From assembly GCA_000708835.1 (NCBI GenBank), contig DF237272.1, positions 38,847 through 102,846 on the forward strand: DNA of 64,000 nt, written 5' to 3'. Below the pieces are notes generated by a model, which saw only the letters and a program-made list of their open reading frames with translations, was not told the DNA's origin and did not search any database. This document shows positions 24,507-36,631 of this stretch, in pieces (the first letter of the stretch is position 1; each line of letters starts with the position of its first letter). This DNA is from Klebsormidium nitens (Eukaryota > Streptophyta > Klebsormidiophyceae > Klebsormidiales > Klebsormidiaceae). The position numbers were made by a program, and so were the translations under genes.

Positions 24507-25838
24507 CTATCTGTTGGTCACACCTGTGGAGCCAAAGCCCCCAGCTCCCCTGACTGTAATGTCCAAATCGTCCACTTGGACGACCTCAGGGGTGACAATC
24601 CTCTCGAGGATAAGCTGTGCAATCCTGTCGCCAGCGCTAATCTTGAAGTCCTTGTCTGAAAAGTTGAACAGGATGACTCCCACAGGCCCCCTGTAGTCTG
24701 CATCAATCACTCCGGCTCCAACGTCGATGGAGTGCTTGTTTGCCAAGCCGGACCTCGGCGCTGAAGGGAAAGGACCAGATAAAGGGGAGTCAAGCCAAGG
24801 AGCTGAACAGAAAGGTGCACGCCCAGACCATGGAGGCATAGCCATGAGTCAATGAGGCTTGCTTGAATCAGAGAAACAAGCAGTGCCCCTCCTCAGCAGA
24901 GAAAGCCTTCTTATCCTGACAATCATTAGCATGCTGACTCAGCTGCAACCATCCAAGCATGGTGCGGTGGGTTGGTATCCTAAGGGAGCTCTGATCATAC
25001 TGGACATCAGCGGTAACTGAAAATACATTCTGCATGGGTTTCTATGCAGATTTCAGATTTTGGAATCTAGCCACCCCTTTCCCTGAAAACACACTCGCAA
25101 CCCTTCTGCTGATGCGGAAAGAACCCTTGATTGTGCTAGCATTTGGAAGCAAGCTTGACCTAATTGAACAGGCAAGCTCTTGTCTTGTTTTCTTCTCGCC
25201 ACATTGCAGACTCAGGTTTTGAGGCTCTATCCCTGGTTTGCTTGAGGAGTTGCCGATGCTCTCAGCTATGTCCCAGGCTTTTATGCAATTTGCCGGCAAA
25301 GCATGGGACATTATGCTGAGGAGGGGACAAAACTATGCTCACTTTGTAAGGAGTGGAGGAAATTGGAAGCTTACCGACTCTGGCATATGTGCCGTCTGGG
25401 ATTGCAATTGAGAGGTCCGTCTTGACAAGTGCCTGGCCCCGAGCTGGAACCACAGCCTCATATGCACTGGAAGCAGAGCATACAATAAGCAACTAAATCA
25501 GACTCTTCACACAAATTCTAGCGTCACTGAAGCCGATTGATACACATTTTTAAACATAAGCGCCTGATTCTCGCAAAGAGCTTGGATTCACTACTGAGTT
25601 AAGCTGTCAACAAATGCGCCGAAAGCTTTCATTATTGCGCCAAAAAATTCACAATTGCCACTTACCTTGACAGGTCGTATCCTGCTGCGTGTTGGGACCC
25701 TCTCGTTGGGAGCACAGCATGTTCACTCAACTTCTTCACGCGCAGCGCAGATGAGATGTCCACCTTTGCGAGTTTCTGGGCAGGCTCAGGCACAGGCGAA
25801 GCTGCGGTTGGCTGCGGGGGCTCGTTTTCATTAGCCAT
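24507..25838 (-). CDS. DUT: Deoxyuridine 5'-triphosphate nucleotidohydrolase (dUTPase)
   Basis: Three exons (25838-25666, 25466-25375, 24760-24507) join to 172 residues. All five trimeric dUTPase motifs are visible in order: AGYDLS (motif 1), PRSGLA (motif 2), [17 protein letters not shown] (motif 3), GDRIAQLIL (motif 4) and the C-terminal flap [10 protein letters not shown] (motif 5). The enzyme hydrolyses dUTP to dUMP and pyrophosphate, keeping uracil out of DNA and feeding dTMP synthesis. The N-terminal 40 residues are Pro/Ala-rich and lack an obvious organelle signal, so the product is probably nuclear/cytosolic. The start [11 protein letters not shown] is the first ATG in frame. The upstream region is shared with TRM6. 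Intron 1 holds an E2F-like GCGCCAAA. Confidence 0.96.
25637..25644 (-). promoter_or_regulatory. E2F-like site in dUTPase intron 1
   Basis: GCGCCAAA fits the E2F/DP consensus (WTTSSCGC on the other strand) and lies about 22 bp inside intron 1. A near-match gcgccgaaa lies about 20 bp away. dUTPase is an S-phase gene in many eukaryotes, but an 8-mer can occur by chance. Confidence 0.3.
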
Positions 25839-26486
25839 CGAGGAATGATCAAAGATTATGTAGCTGTGCTGGCGTCTAGGAGGACCTCTTGGCAACTTCC
25901 TTTGTTGGTGACTTCTCCAGAAGTTTGCAGGGGACAAGGAGACGGAGACGAATGCGGTGGCTGGGCGGTTTCCAGATAAGGCTTGCAGAAAATGAGAATG
26001 GACAATCGAGCAGCTCGCGTCGGATACCTGGGAAGAATCTTGCTGAAAGTGAGAGCAGGCAAGTGAGCGGCTTGATTTGGAAAGCTGGCAAAAATGTGAG
26101 GCGAGCATGATGTGCACTCATCTGCTTCTTTGAAGACAGAACTCTGAGTCTTCGCAACAAATTGGAAAATTCGCTGCGCCTTTCACTCTGCTTGAATCAC
26201 AAATGTGGCGGGAGGGGTACGATTTTGAGACGTCGGATGGAGGATGCAACAACGATCTAACGGCCACGATCCAATTCTGTTTGCAAAACCCTGGCCAATC
26301 CAAACCCTCCACGTGACAGGCTTGTGCGAATTGAATGGATCGGACTCGCGGTAGCGGCCGCGCGGTCAGCGCTAAAAGGCTAATGTCTAGACTCAAGACT
26401 CAGAGCTGATCGTGCTAGCTAGGCTGGTCGTGACAATGACATCACTGACACAATTGAGAGCCGGCTTCCTTTAATCTGGGTCCAAG
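25839..26486. promoter_or_regulatory. Bidirectional promoter region of dUTPase and TRM6
   Basis: Only 648 bp separate the two divergent ATGs, so the genes must share upstream control sequence. A GC-rich palindromic patch (gcggccgc) sits near 26355. No TATA box could be assigned confidently. Confidence 0.5.
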
Positions 26487-29400
26487 ATGGCGGCCATTTT
26501 GCAGGAGGCCCCTGTGCAAGCCGCCCTGCAGATCGCATCGCCGATGCTCGCAGTAGGTGGTGCTGAGGGGACAATTGGAGCCAAGGTGGCGCCGTCTGAA
26601 GTGCCGTACAAGCTGGTCGAACGGCCACAGGAACTCATTCAGGAGGGCACATCCGTGCTGCTTGACATCAATGGCGAGAAAACGAGCTTTGCGGTCGTGA
26701 AGAAAACACTGTAAGTTTTTGCGAATTGGTGCCTTCAATCTGTTGGTGCCCTGCTGGAGCTATTGCTTGGTGGTTACAAACATGATTTGGGTGTGGGATC
26801 TTGCGTTGCATGATCAAGGAGCTGTCTCGGTTCTGATTGGCTCAGCCATTGCTTTCCTTCAAAAATCCTGTCATGGTTGCTTTGCTTCTAAAGTACCTTA
26901 GAGGTCTGGTAATGGTGGCATTATACTGCAGTTTCACCTTCTAAAGTGTCGGGGTTTTGATTGAAAAGTAACACATTGAGGCCACCACCTAGTTCACACG
27001 CACCTGCAAGCACCTGTATCCGATATGCAGAGAATTGATCGGCCCCATCTACCAAAAGCCGCTCATCAAGAAGAATTTTCTGATTTTGGTCTGGCATTCG
27101 TCCTGCAGGAAAGTCAGGGTCGGCAAGAACCTGGTCTCTTTGGAACCACTGATTGGGTTACCTTTTGGCTCAAAGTTTGAGGTGCGGACTGGCCCAAACA
27201 CAGCGGACCTTGTCCCTGTGTCAGCAGCCAAAGCAGCGGAGGCTGCAAAAGCAAGGGAAGAAACCCCTGGCACGGAAGGAGAGGAGGGGCCTAGCGGGGG
27301 GAATGGAAAGCAGAGGGAAGAAATGGTTCAGAGTCTGGTGGCGAAAGTGACTGAAGAGAGAGCGCTGAAAGTTGGGGCTTCTCCTGCCGCCGTGAAGAAG
27401 GACAACCGAGCGCTGGTTGACAATAACACAGCGCAGGCGCTGTCAAAGGAAGACGTTGAGGAGCTGCGGAGGTGAGGGCCGCACAAACCTTCTATTGTCT
27501 CAGGTTTGTTGCTTCATTGGGAGCACTTGTCTTTTAAGCCCGCGCTCGATCATGAACTGGCTCATTGGTGGTGGTGTTCTTGAACAGTAGGAGGAGCGTG
27601 CGTTCTTAACATGATCGATTGTGTTGTCTTATCGGGGAATCTCTACACGCCAGAAGTTCCTCCAGAACTGCTGTGCAATGCGGGCGGCTTCTTCTCGACT
27701 TGCCCAGCAATAACACCACCGCTCTCAGTGATCAAATTTGTGGCCCTTGTGGCCCTTATAGTCTAACATACTTCTGCTTTTGTGACTTGGGCCGTGTTTG
27801 GCCTCACATTGGTTTTCTCTAGTGACCTTTGGCCATCATCATTCCCACCAGCGTCCTCCAAAGACTCTGCCTGAGCGCACCTCTTATGAAGAACCGCAGG
27901 GCTCTGACAATCCTCTTTTCCAGATTCTTTGTCTATCACAACACATCAAATTTCTTTTTTGCAGGCAGGGCCTTTCGGGTCAGGAGATCATCCAGGCACT
28001 GGTGGCCAACAGCGCGACGTTCAGCGGCAAGACCGAGTTCTCCCAAGAGAAGTACTTGAAGAAGAAGCAGAAGAAGTATGCGCCGCAGATGACGGTGCGG
28101 CGCCCGTCGGGCCGCAGCGTGTGTGAGGCGTACTTCAACAAGAACCCTGAGAAGACGTGGTGAGATTGTCCCTAATGCGCTTCAAGTAATTTTGTTGTGA
28201 AGATTGTTTTGTGCAAGGCTATGTTGAGGACCTGGTTGTGAAGTATGCGCCTGGAAAGCAGCGTGGTTGCAAATTGCAAGGATGACCATGGTTGGCTTTG
28301 TCCTGGCAATGAGAACGACCGAATTCAATGAAATCAGTCGAATGGCCATCATGTTTAGTGTTCGAGTCCCGTCTGTCAGCACTGACCCCACTCATTTATT
28401 TTTCATGCAAGAAAGTGCCTAAAACTCGATAGATCTGGTTTTTGAAGCGTGCCAAGTTGATTAGCGACTGTCGCAGGCATGTGTCTGCCATTGCTGCGAG
28501 CTCTTCGTATCTGAAGTCGATTCCCTCTGTTTCTTGTGAGCGTGGAAGTTCGACAAGGTCGCACGAAATCTGACGAAATTTGATGGGGCCGCTGCCAGTG
28601 ATGTAACTTGTCATGCACCACTCTTAGCACCCGTGCTGATAGACACTACTACCAAGATCTGAGGCTTGGCGGCCCCTTTGTCTCGTATCGGATGTGAAAT
28701 ATCGATGTTATGATGTTGTTCCTGGCAGCGCTTTCAGTGTCGTTCGTGCATTTTTCTTCTGACGATAACAAAGGCCTGTGATGTTTCCATGGAAGTGGCT
28801 TGCATCGACTCTCTTATTTACTACGCTGTTGAAAGAGCATCTCAAAGACGTTGTGATGCAGTTTTCGCCCTCAATATTTTGATTCTTAGACAATTAATCT
28901 GCTTGATCTGCTTGTTCAGTTCTCCCCCCAAAGCTTGAATCAAATTTGTATGGCAAGTAATTCGTCTTCTCTCAAAGAGTGTTTCGCTGTCCTCTTCGAT
29001 GCGATTCCAAACCTCGCGGGTGTTCCCCTGGAATGATGACTATTTTTGCTACCTACTCAGAGTGCCTCCCTCTCCCCTTTCCCATCTTCTTCTAAAAGGC
29101 CTGAGCTCTTCTTCTCGCGCCTTGCAGCCACCTGCGCACCGATTCCCTCTCCTTCTTGCTCGCAATGTCCAACGCGAGCGCCCACCACGACGTTCTCGTT
29201 TTCGAAACGTGCGGAGGCCTTGTCACGGCCGCGGTCGCAGAGCGCCTAGGGGGCCACGGCACTCTCTGCAGCACCTACTCAGGGCCTCGCCCCGACTCTA
29301 TCGACCTCGCGCGCATGTTCAACTTTGACGAAGCGACCGCAAATAGCATCTCGCGGGCGTCAATGCAGTCACTGGTCGATGGTCGGTCGAAAAAGGGGGA

Positions 29401-31854
29401 GAACGCGGAAGCAAGTGGGAGAGAACTAGACGAAGCGACGCAGGCAGGAGAAGAAGAGGGAGCGAGAATGGGGGCAGACGTTGACGTGGCCACTGCGGGA
29501 GGGGAGCCTGCGAGCGCAACAGGGGCGAGTGAGATGGATGTTGATGAAAAGCCGAGTAATTCGAAACAGGGGCCTAGCGAAGTAGACGAAGGGGCGACTG
29601 ACGGGTGGCGAAACCTAGGCGTTGGTTTAGAGTCGAACGAAGAAGAAGCAAAGGGAAGTGGTTTGCGAACAGAGCGAAACGAGGTGGGGGTTTCTGGAGA
29701 GGGCCCTGTAGAAGCAGAAGGCACCGGGTGGCGGGGCCTGGGAGTGGGGGACGAAACTGTGACCGGCAGCGAAGCAGGGCCTTCCAACCGGGCGACCAAA
29801 GCGGCAGAGAGGAAAGCACGGAGAGACGAAAAGAGGAAGGCGGAGGGAGGGGGGAACAAGGGGAACAGGCTCGGCATGGCGGCGAGTGAGGAGCTGTTAC
29901 AGCAGTGGGCTAGGCAAGGATTTACGAGGTGCGTCGCCTTTGCTTGTTTGCTACGCATTGCCTAAGAACTCGTGTTTTCCAAAAGCACGATATGCGAAGC
30001 TGAAATTGCGTACTCAAGGAGATGCGGTGCTATGAGGAGGGTCTCAGAGCCCGTTTTTCGAGGCCATGTGGCTGATCGACGCTTGCTCACAGGTTTAGTG
30101 ACCTGCGGGGCGCTAATAAGGTTCTTCGGAAGGAACGCTTCCGGAATGTCAAGGCTGTTCGCGTTCTCAGCGTTGCAGGTTATCACATTGACCTTGACAA
30201 CTTTATCTGCTCCTCCCTCTCCTGTGCGCTGCGTGATGACGCAACTGCGACTCACTGGAGTGAGTGTGCCGCTGCATAGAGCGACTCCAGCCTTTGACAC
30301 CTGTCCTTTTGGGTGCAGCCTTGTAGTTGCCGCGCCGAATTTCCAGCCCTTAGCAGTCGCTCAAGTGATGCTCCCGCTGCTGGCCCCTTCTTCGTGCTTC
30401 GCTTTCTACCATACGTCGCTCCAGGTAAGGGTTTTTGGCTGACCTTTCACGAGGTCGATCGCTTTCAGCATTCATGTGAAGGAAGGCATAGGCTTAGATC
30501 GGACGCAAGGATTGTAGCTTATATTTGTTTCCCTGTTTGTCTGGTATATTGTTGGCGGGAAGTGGTAAGATGAGCTGTCCGGTGAGTTCAGACGCATGAT
30601 TCGGCGCTGCAGAAAAGTCAACCTTTTCAACTTCTTTGAAGAGGCAGTCTTCAATAGGTTTCAGGCATCAATACGTCCCTGTAGCTTTCTCGAAGCAGGC
30701 ATAGAGGGTCAACTGAATAACCCGTTTACAGGACTCCGATCGAACCGTCCGGTACGCTTCCTTTATTTTGGCTGGATTTAGCACAGCCGTTCCTTCAATA
30801 CAAGCCGTCAAAGTTGTGTCTGAGTATTCTAGTGCGATCTGAACCAGTAATTGAGACCTTTTCAGAAGAAAGCTGTAGATTTTGAGACAATGTCAGTCCC
30901 AACAATTGCTCTTTCCGCAAGCGTCGCCGTATCGACCAGAGTCAGCCAGCATCCGCTCCTATCGGTGCGGTTTCAACAGCATTCTTCCGGTCCTGTCGAA
31001 GGCACTTATCTCGTCTCATGACCAATCATATTCGAGCCTGCTTTTGCAGCCTCTGGCCGAATGCATGCACTGGCTCCAAGTGAACCGAAAGGCTGTCGCG
31101 TTGCAACTTGGGGAACCGTGGCTACGAGAGTACCAGGTACGTTCTGGCGGTTCAGGTCATCGACCTACTTCGGCTGCAGAAGAGCCCAGGCTTCGATGTT
31201 AGGCAAAATGAAGAACCTTGGCGATCTTTTTCTACTGTTCAAAGCACGCAATCCAGTCTCGAGCATTTGGACCGCTTGTCATGGTGGCGGCATTAGAGGG
31301 TGTGTTACATCGAGCACGTCAAAGGATGGATGCATCTGGACGTTGGTTAAACAGGAACCTCGTGTCAGGTGAAGTCTGGTTTCTCTGCGCTGGTGCACGT
31401 TGATGTATTTTCCTCGATTATTGCACCACTTAGGATAGACTGGTGATGCAGATAAATACTGCCTCATTTGCAGAGCACTATCATACATTCCGTCAGTTTG
31501 CTGCTGGCTTGAGTCTTGCGATTGCTTGCAGTGTGCATCTATCGAGGGAAGTCTGTGCCGAGCCCGTCTACATGATTTTCCTCATCAGCCAGAGGGACGA
31601 TTCCTACTACTTCAAATCTGGGGCAAAGTGATTCATTGTTGCGCCCGTCTTTGTCGCAGGTGCTGCCGGCCCGGACACACCCCCAGATGCAAATGAGCGC
31701 CACGGGCGGTTACGTTCTGAGCGGCATAACCATCGTGGAGGAAGCGAACCCAGTAGAGGAAGAGAACAAGTCGAAAGAAGCGGGCAATAAACGGAAGCGA
31801 GGCAAAGGGGCTCCGCCGAGAGGAGGCGGAGGGAAGAGAGGCCGGGGACGATAA
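26487..31854 (+). CDS. TRM6: tRNA (adenine58-N1)-methyltransferase non-catalytic subunit TRM6 (Gcd10)
   Basis: Seven exons (26487-26710, 27109-27471, 27965-28159, 29128-29928, 30319-30424, 31050-31136, 31660-31854) give about 656 residues. Family signatures include GLSGQEIIQALVANS, FSQEKYLKKKQKKYAPQMTV, VLVFETCGGLVTAAVAERLG, APNFQPLAVAQVMLPLLAPS, LGEPWLREYQVLPARTHPQM and ATGGYVLSG. TRM6 binds tRNA and the catalytic partner TRM61 to form m1A at position 58. The human protein is about 500 residues. The excess here lies mainly in exon 4, an acidic Glu/Gly/Ala-rich insert of roughly 150 residues before the KAERKARRDEKRKAE helix. The C-terminus KRKRGKGAPPRGGGGKRGRG is a basic, RGG-like tail. The start context aagATGGCGGCC is strong. 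The gene is divergent from dUTPase. Confidence 0.95.
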
Positions 31855-33099
31855 GGGAGGAGCTTTTTACCAGCCCATAAAATGCACGCGCATTAGTAGC
31901 ATGGAGCACTTGGCACTTGCATGCCGGCTACTTTCTGCAGAGACACATTCACAATAACTGACGTGAACGACGAAGTTCAACTTCAGGCGCGCAAAGAGAC
32001 CCTAGGTTGAGGCAGATTGTGTGCTTAGTGCCTGCCGTGAGAATGTGCTTTGTAATCTCTCATCTGCCACCTACGAGGAGACGAACAAGCATGTAGATGC
32101 ATAGTTGTTCGGCCTCGTTGAACCAACCAAATAGTTCTTCATGTTTGCATGTTGAAGCGTCAAATCATGTGGATGAAAGCGAGTGAGGTTGGCGGCCTTA
32201 AGTTTAGCTCCATATTGCCATATTCTTAGTAGCCCGGGTAACAATACTACGATCTATTACGTGATGCCTTACTCCCAATAACACAACAACTCAATGTCAA
32301 GAAGTGAGTGCCACAGCACCTCCGTGGCACCTCCGAACACAGGCTCAAATGTCAATGATACGACCGGAAGCGGCGGCCGTGAAGAGATCCCCACGGCCTA
32401 CGAAACTTGACAACGCCAATGGCCTCGCACCAAGTGTGCTCTGTACTGCTCGTGCGGCTCTATGATGTTCTCTTTTCAAACGCCGTAGCCACATGGGCCA
32501 TAGGCTTCCATGGCATACATGGGAATAAGTGTTGAGTTTTGAACGCCTAGCTACCCTCCCAAATCTTCATGTGCTACATTAGTCCAAACCTAGCTGATGA
32601 TGGATAGCTAGCTGGCCTGACTGCGCTGCTCGCATGCCGTGATGTCGAAGTTGAGCAATGAAGAAAGAATCATACCATCTTGCAAACTCGGCCTGTCGGC
32701 CTCGTGGTGAACTGCTCGAGTTGTGGGGGATCCCTTGCGCCTGAGTATCCGCGTATCTGGGCAGAGTGTCCACGTGTACTGCTCAGATCCAATCACATTC
32801 CAGAATGAGGTATCTAGAATCCGCTTGTCTCATTGGCTCTTTTTTGAGCTTTTGAGGCGCTTTTCGGGATTTTCCACAAGATCACCAATGCTTGCAGTCG
32901 TGGATGTGAATACTCCGAAAAGCACACTTCGAATCTGCTCGTCTGCGATATTTGGCAGGGAGCTGCGTGCGAGCACTTCGCGTGAGTCACTTGATCTCTT
33001 CAACCTCAGCAAACTATTTTGTGGAGGCGCCTTTCTCCTCTACCTATTTTGTTAACTACGAGCCCCTGAATCCTTCGTCGTCAGTGTAGACTGCTCGTC
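31855..33099. other. Intergenic region upstream of the plastid-protein gene
   Basis: About 1.2 kb between two plus-strand genes. I see no convincing open frame, RNA gene or repeat. Confidence 0.4.
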
Positions 33100-36000
33100 A
33101 TGGCTTCTGTAGCTTGCCTGGAGGCGTCCGTCAGCGGGTCTTGCTTGTCCAGGGGGGCACTCACAAATTCGCAGACCTTTGAGAGCCGGCAATGCAGTGC
33201 AATTTGCAGCTTGCGTTCCTCGCATCAGAACAGCAGGCAACAAACAGAATTGCCAGTGTTCTCTGGCTTGGGACAGAGCCTCAGGTTGGGAGTCAATAGC
33301 AGAAAGACATGGGCAAGGAAAGTGAGGGCTGCGGTGCCGATGAGGGCAACGAGGATGGCCCTTGGAGAAGATCCCGAGTTTTTTGACGATGACTATATAG
33401 TGGTTGGACTCGCTCACTGCTTTGTGAAGGACGACAACTCAAAATTGCAGGTGAGACAGAATGGGGTCTGAGCTGGCCCTTTGCTTGGTCGATTTCTTGA
33501 AGGGCATTTGTCCACCTGCGGGCTGTGTCTGGACAGCATGAAATACGATAGCACTCCGAGCTACTTGGAGCATACATTGTGTACGCAATGACAAGCTCCT
33601 TGCTACCAATCTGAAAAGTCAGAAGGATTCTTCTCAGAATTCTGGCCAATGTGGTTCCACTCGTGCCAAATACTGTCGTAAACCTTTTGGGCCTTCTTAG
33701 GAGCCAAGGGGCGACAATTTGCACACTCACCTGGTCTGCATATGCTTCTATACGGACTCCGTCTCTAATGCATCATCATGAGGTTGTTTTGCTAGGATGC
33801 CGTTCAAAGTGTATTTGAGAGATGCAAAAAGCCGCGTTTCTTGCAAGCAGGTTTGTCGGTAAAATTGGAAGGGCACCTCGGCAATGCCTGTCTTCTTCGA
33901 CCTTCCACCTGCGTCTCCATCGTTTTTTGCTGCTTTTGGAGTTCCATTTTCTGGCATTGTCATCTGTTGCATGATCAATTGGCTGTCACGTGTCAACTCC
34001 TCAAGATTACCACTCACCATTCCGCCCTGGATCCGCAGGATGTGTTTGTAATTGAGGGAATTCCCGCGGGGGCGGTCGAGTGCATGGACAACGGGGGTGT
34101 CACATGCTACAAGCACTCGTACGGGACGACCCTGGGTGAGATTCTGAAGCAGGACGCGAGCATTCTGCCGGAGGAGTTCCAGGGAGGCGTGTTTGCGGAC
34201 GACTTTGACTATCGGACGAAGTGCGCGGCCCGGACGTGGAAGAGGTCGCACGCGCAGGAGCACCTTCTGTAAGCCAATCTCCGCACTTGACTCACTTTCC
34301 TTTCAAGGGTTTTGACCCGCTTAGCTTTTTGAGGAGTGATGCCGATCAAATGTTGGTCACCACGGAATATTGCCGGCCACCATTACCAGGCTACTACTTG
34401 CAGAGCAGAATTAGGGTTTGGGTGGCATTATAACACCTGTCATCTGTCTTGATTCTCAACACGAACGAAAGTATTCAAGACTCTCTTGGTGCGGAAGAGC
34501 GTTCTATTTGACGGATATGGGCAGCCAGCCACCAACACCGTCAGGCTGCCGTCTTCGTGCTGCCCGGAGGGACGGGTATTTTCATAAAGTATCCGCTGTA
34601 CTCCCTAATTTGATAGTAAAGTATGGTTGCGGCATAAAGATCTGTTGGCTCTCCCACATGGAAAAATCGCCCACATGGAAAAATCGCACAAGCGGCCCTT
34701 CCGCTGAGAAAGCGAATCATCTCTGCGAGCACCTTCATTGATCAGTTGGTGGTGCTTTCTTATTTTTCCTCTCTCAGTTGCCTCAGTGCCGTTGTAGTTG
34801 AGTTGAACTGAGACCTTAGGCAAGCTGGCCCCTTGATTTGGTTTTGTCAGTGAAAAGTATCGTACGTCCAGTTCGCTTTGACTTTGTATTAAAGCTGAGG
34901 ATTTCGGCCACAGAAGCTTGTGTCTCCTCTCTTGCGCCCTTGCGACTCCTTCGTTGTACTGCTTTTCAATAGCATTTGGCGCACTTGTTACTCACAACCA
35001 GGTTCTAAATATACTTTCTGCATTACCGTAGCTGGCATATGGAGTACCTGGGATGGTCTGATCTTCAAACGGTGGTCCGTTTAAAGCGGCCTAAACCTCT
35101 TGATAGCCATTGGCCTAATCTGTCTTTTGGACGCAGGCCCTTTTGCCTAAGTAGGAAGAGGGAAGAGATAGTTCCTTATCACCCACTGTTGTAGAGACCA
35201 CACATTGTTCTTGGCCCGCTGTTCACTGCAGTATTTCTCATTGGATCGTTTTCTGCTTGCTCGTCTTCCTTCTCGAAGCTCCTTTCTTTGGGTAAATTCA
35301 ATACCAGATCTTGTGGCAAGTTGAAAAAGCTGTGGCGTCACATTCAGGAAGTTTTAGGACGTGCGGGTTCTTTTGTTCCTTTGCTTCACAGAGGATTCTG
35401 CCTACCTATACTTGAGCCATTAAGTCTTGCACGCTGTTGAAAGTGCTGGCATATGATGTTGCATATGCAGACCATACTTACGTGTCTTCTGGCTGCTTGA
35501 GGTATGTTAACATCGTGAAAGGGGAGGCAATCTCATCTGCTCAGCCAGTTTCAACCTTCCCAAGACTTTCACTACATGCTGCAGGCTTGCCGCTGCAGTA
35601 ATTCGGAGTTGGTCTGTCTGAAACAGACCCAGGGCATCAGTTGTGTCCCAGGCCTGCAAATCTGGAGTATGAGTTGAGAGTCAGAAGCTTCCTGCGATGA
35701 AAGGTCATTGAACGCGTCAAATACAAAAAGAGACTTGGTTCTGCTTAACATGCCAGTCCTGTCCCCAGGTTTCAGACTGCCTTACCACTTTGTAACCTGG
35801 GGGCATTGGAAGGTTTTCAGAGGCATTCTTATATATTCTGCACCGGAGGCATGAATGGCAATCGAGTGGGGTAACTATCGTCTTTCGGACGTGGAAATTG
35901 CCTTCACATTTGAGACAAAAATTATCCTTTTCGGGCCACCAGAATTACCGGTGTGGTTGATCAAAGTCTATGGAGGCCAGGCAGAAGGTTTCGATCAGCT

Positions 36001-36631
36001 TGAGACACTGGCAACGCTAGGATCAATCACTGGATGACTAGTTCACCAGATGACTAGTTCACCACCGAGCTTCATCGTGGTTCTGAATTGCCGTAGTACT
36101 CCACTCTTTAGGTCATCGAATCCGGATGACGTTGTTTGGGGCTGAGTTGGTGATTGCCAGAGTCTTCCTTGTGCACAGTCTATCCCAGCGACAGGAAATT
36201 TTCTTGTTAAAAGCGCCTCAGATGATCGTACTCTGTTTGTTGTTTGTTTCGTGCTCGTTCTCAGTTCGTTGGTATATCTGCAGGTCGAGGTCTTTGTTTG
36301 GTACAATTCTTCAAACGTTTTTGATTTTTTTCCTGGGCCCCAGATATATACGTCAACATGAATCCACTTGTTGCTACAGCACTGCGCTGATACCTACCTC
36401 GCTGATACCTCAAGTGAACGCCAGCATTACCAAATCTGCTGCAGGAACATGGTGCCGATTGGGTCAGTCAGGAGCGACTTCAACTATAAGATCGAAGACA
36501 AGCGGGTCTTGAACCAGGAGAATGATGTCAAGGACGAGGACAACATCAAGCAGGACTTGAGCATCGACGTTTACGGCAGGAAAAAGGAAGATGAGGAGGA
36601 GAACGAGGTTGCCAAGTTGTACTCCGCATAA
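33100..36631 (+). CDS. Plastid-type protein of unknown function
   Basis: Three exons (33100-33450, 34039-34268, 36445-36631) give 255 residues. The second intron is long, about 2.2 kb. The first 80 residues are Ser/Arg/Gln-rich with few acids, typical of a plastid transit peptide. The mature part carries FFDDDYIVVGLAHCFVKDD, EGIPAGAVECMDNGGVTCY, DYRTKCAARTWKRSHAQ, KRVLNQENDVKDEDNIKQ and LSIDVYGRK. These blocks look like a conserved uncharacterised family of green plants, but I cannot name it securely and see no catalytic motif. The Asp/Glu-rich C-terminus ends NEVAKLYSA. Joining at CT|GAACATG in intron 2 restores phase, which supports the distant last exon. Confidence 0.75.

Noticed and set aside
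28355-28385. tRNA T-loop-like gttcgagtcc
   Set aside because: The flanking five bases cannot pair and no acceptor stem or A-box was found; the spot is also inside a TRM6 intron.
31213-31380. Possible decayed copies of TRM6 exon 6 end (gaaccttggcga, ggaacctcgtgtcaggt)
   Set aside because: Matches are only 10-14 bases with mismatches; not distinguishable by eye from chance, so not counted with the junction copies.
35855-36037. Short open frame inside intron 2 of the plastid-protein gene
   Set aside because: No domain, and including it would break the phase that joins exons 2 and 3.
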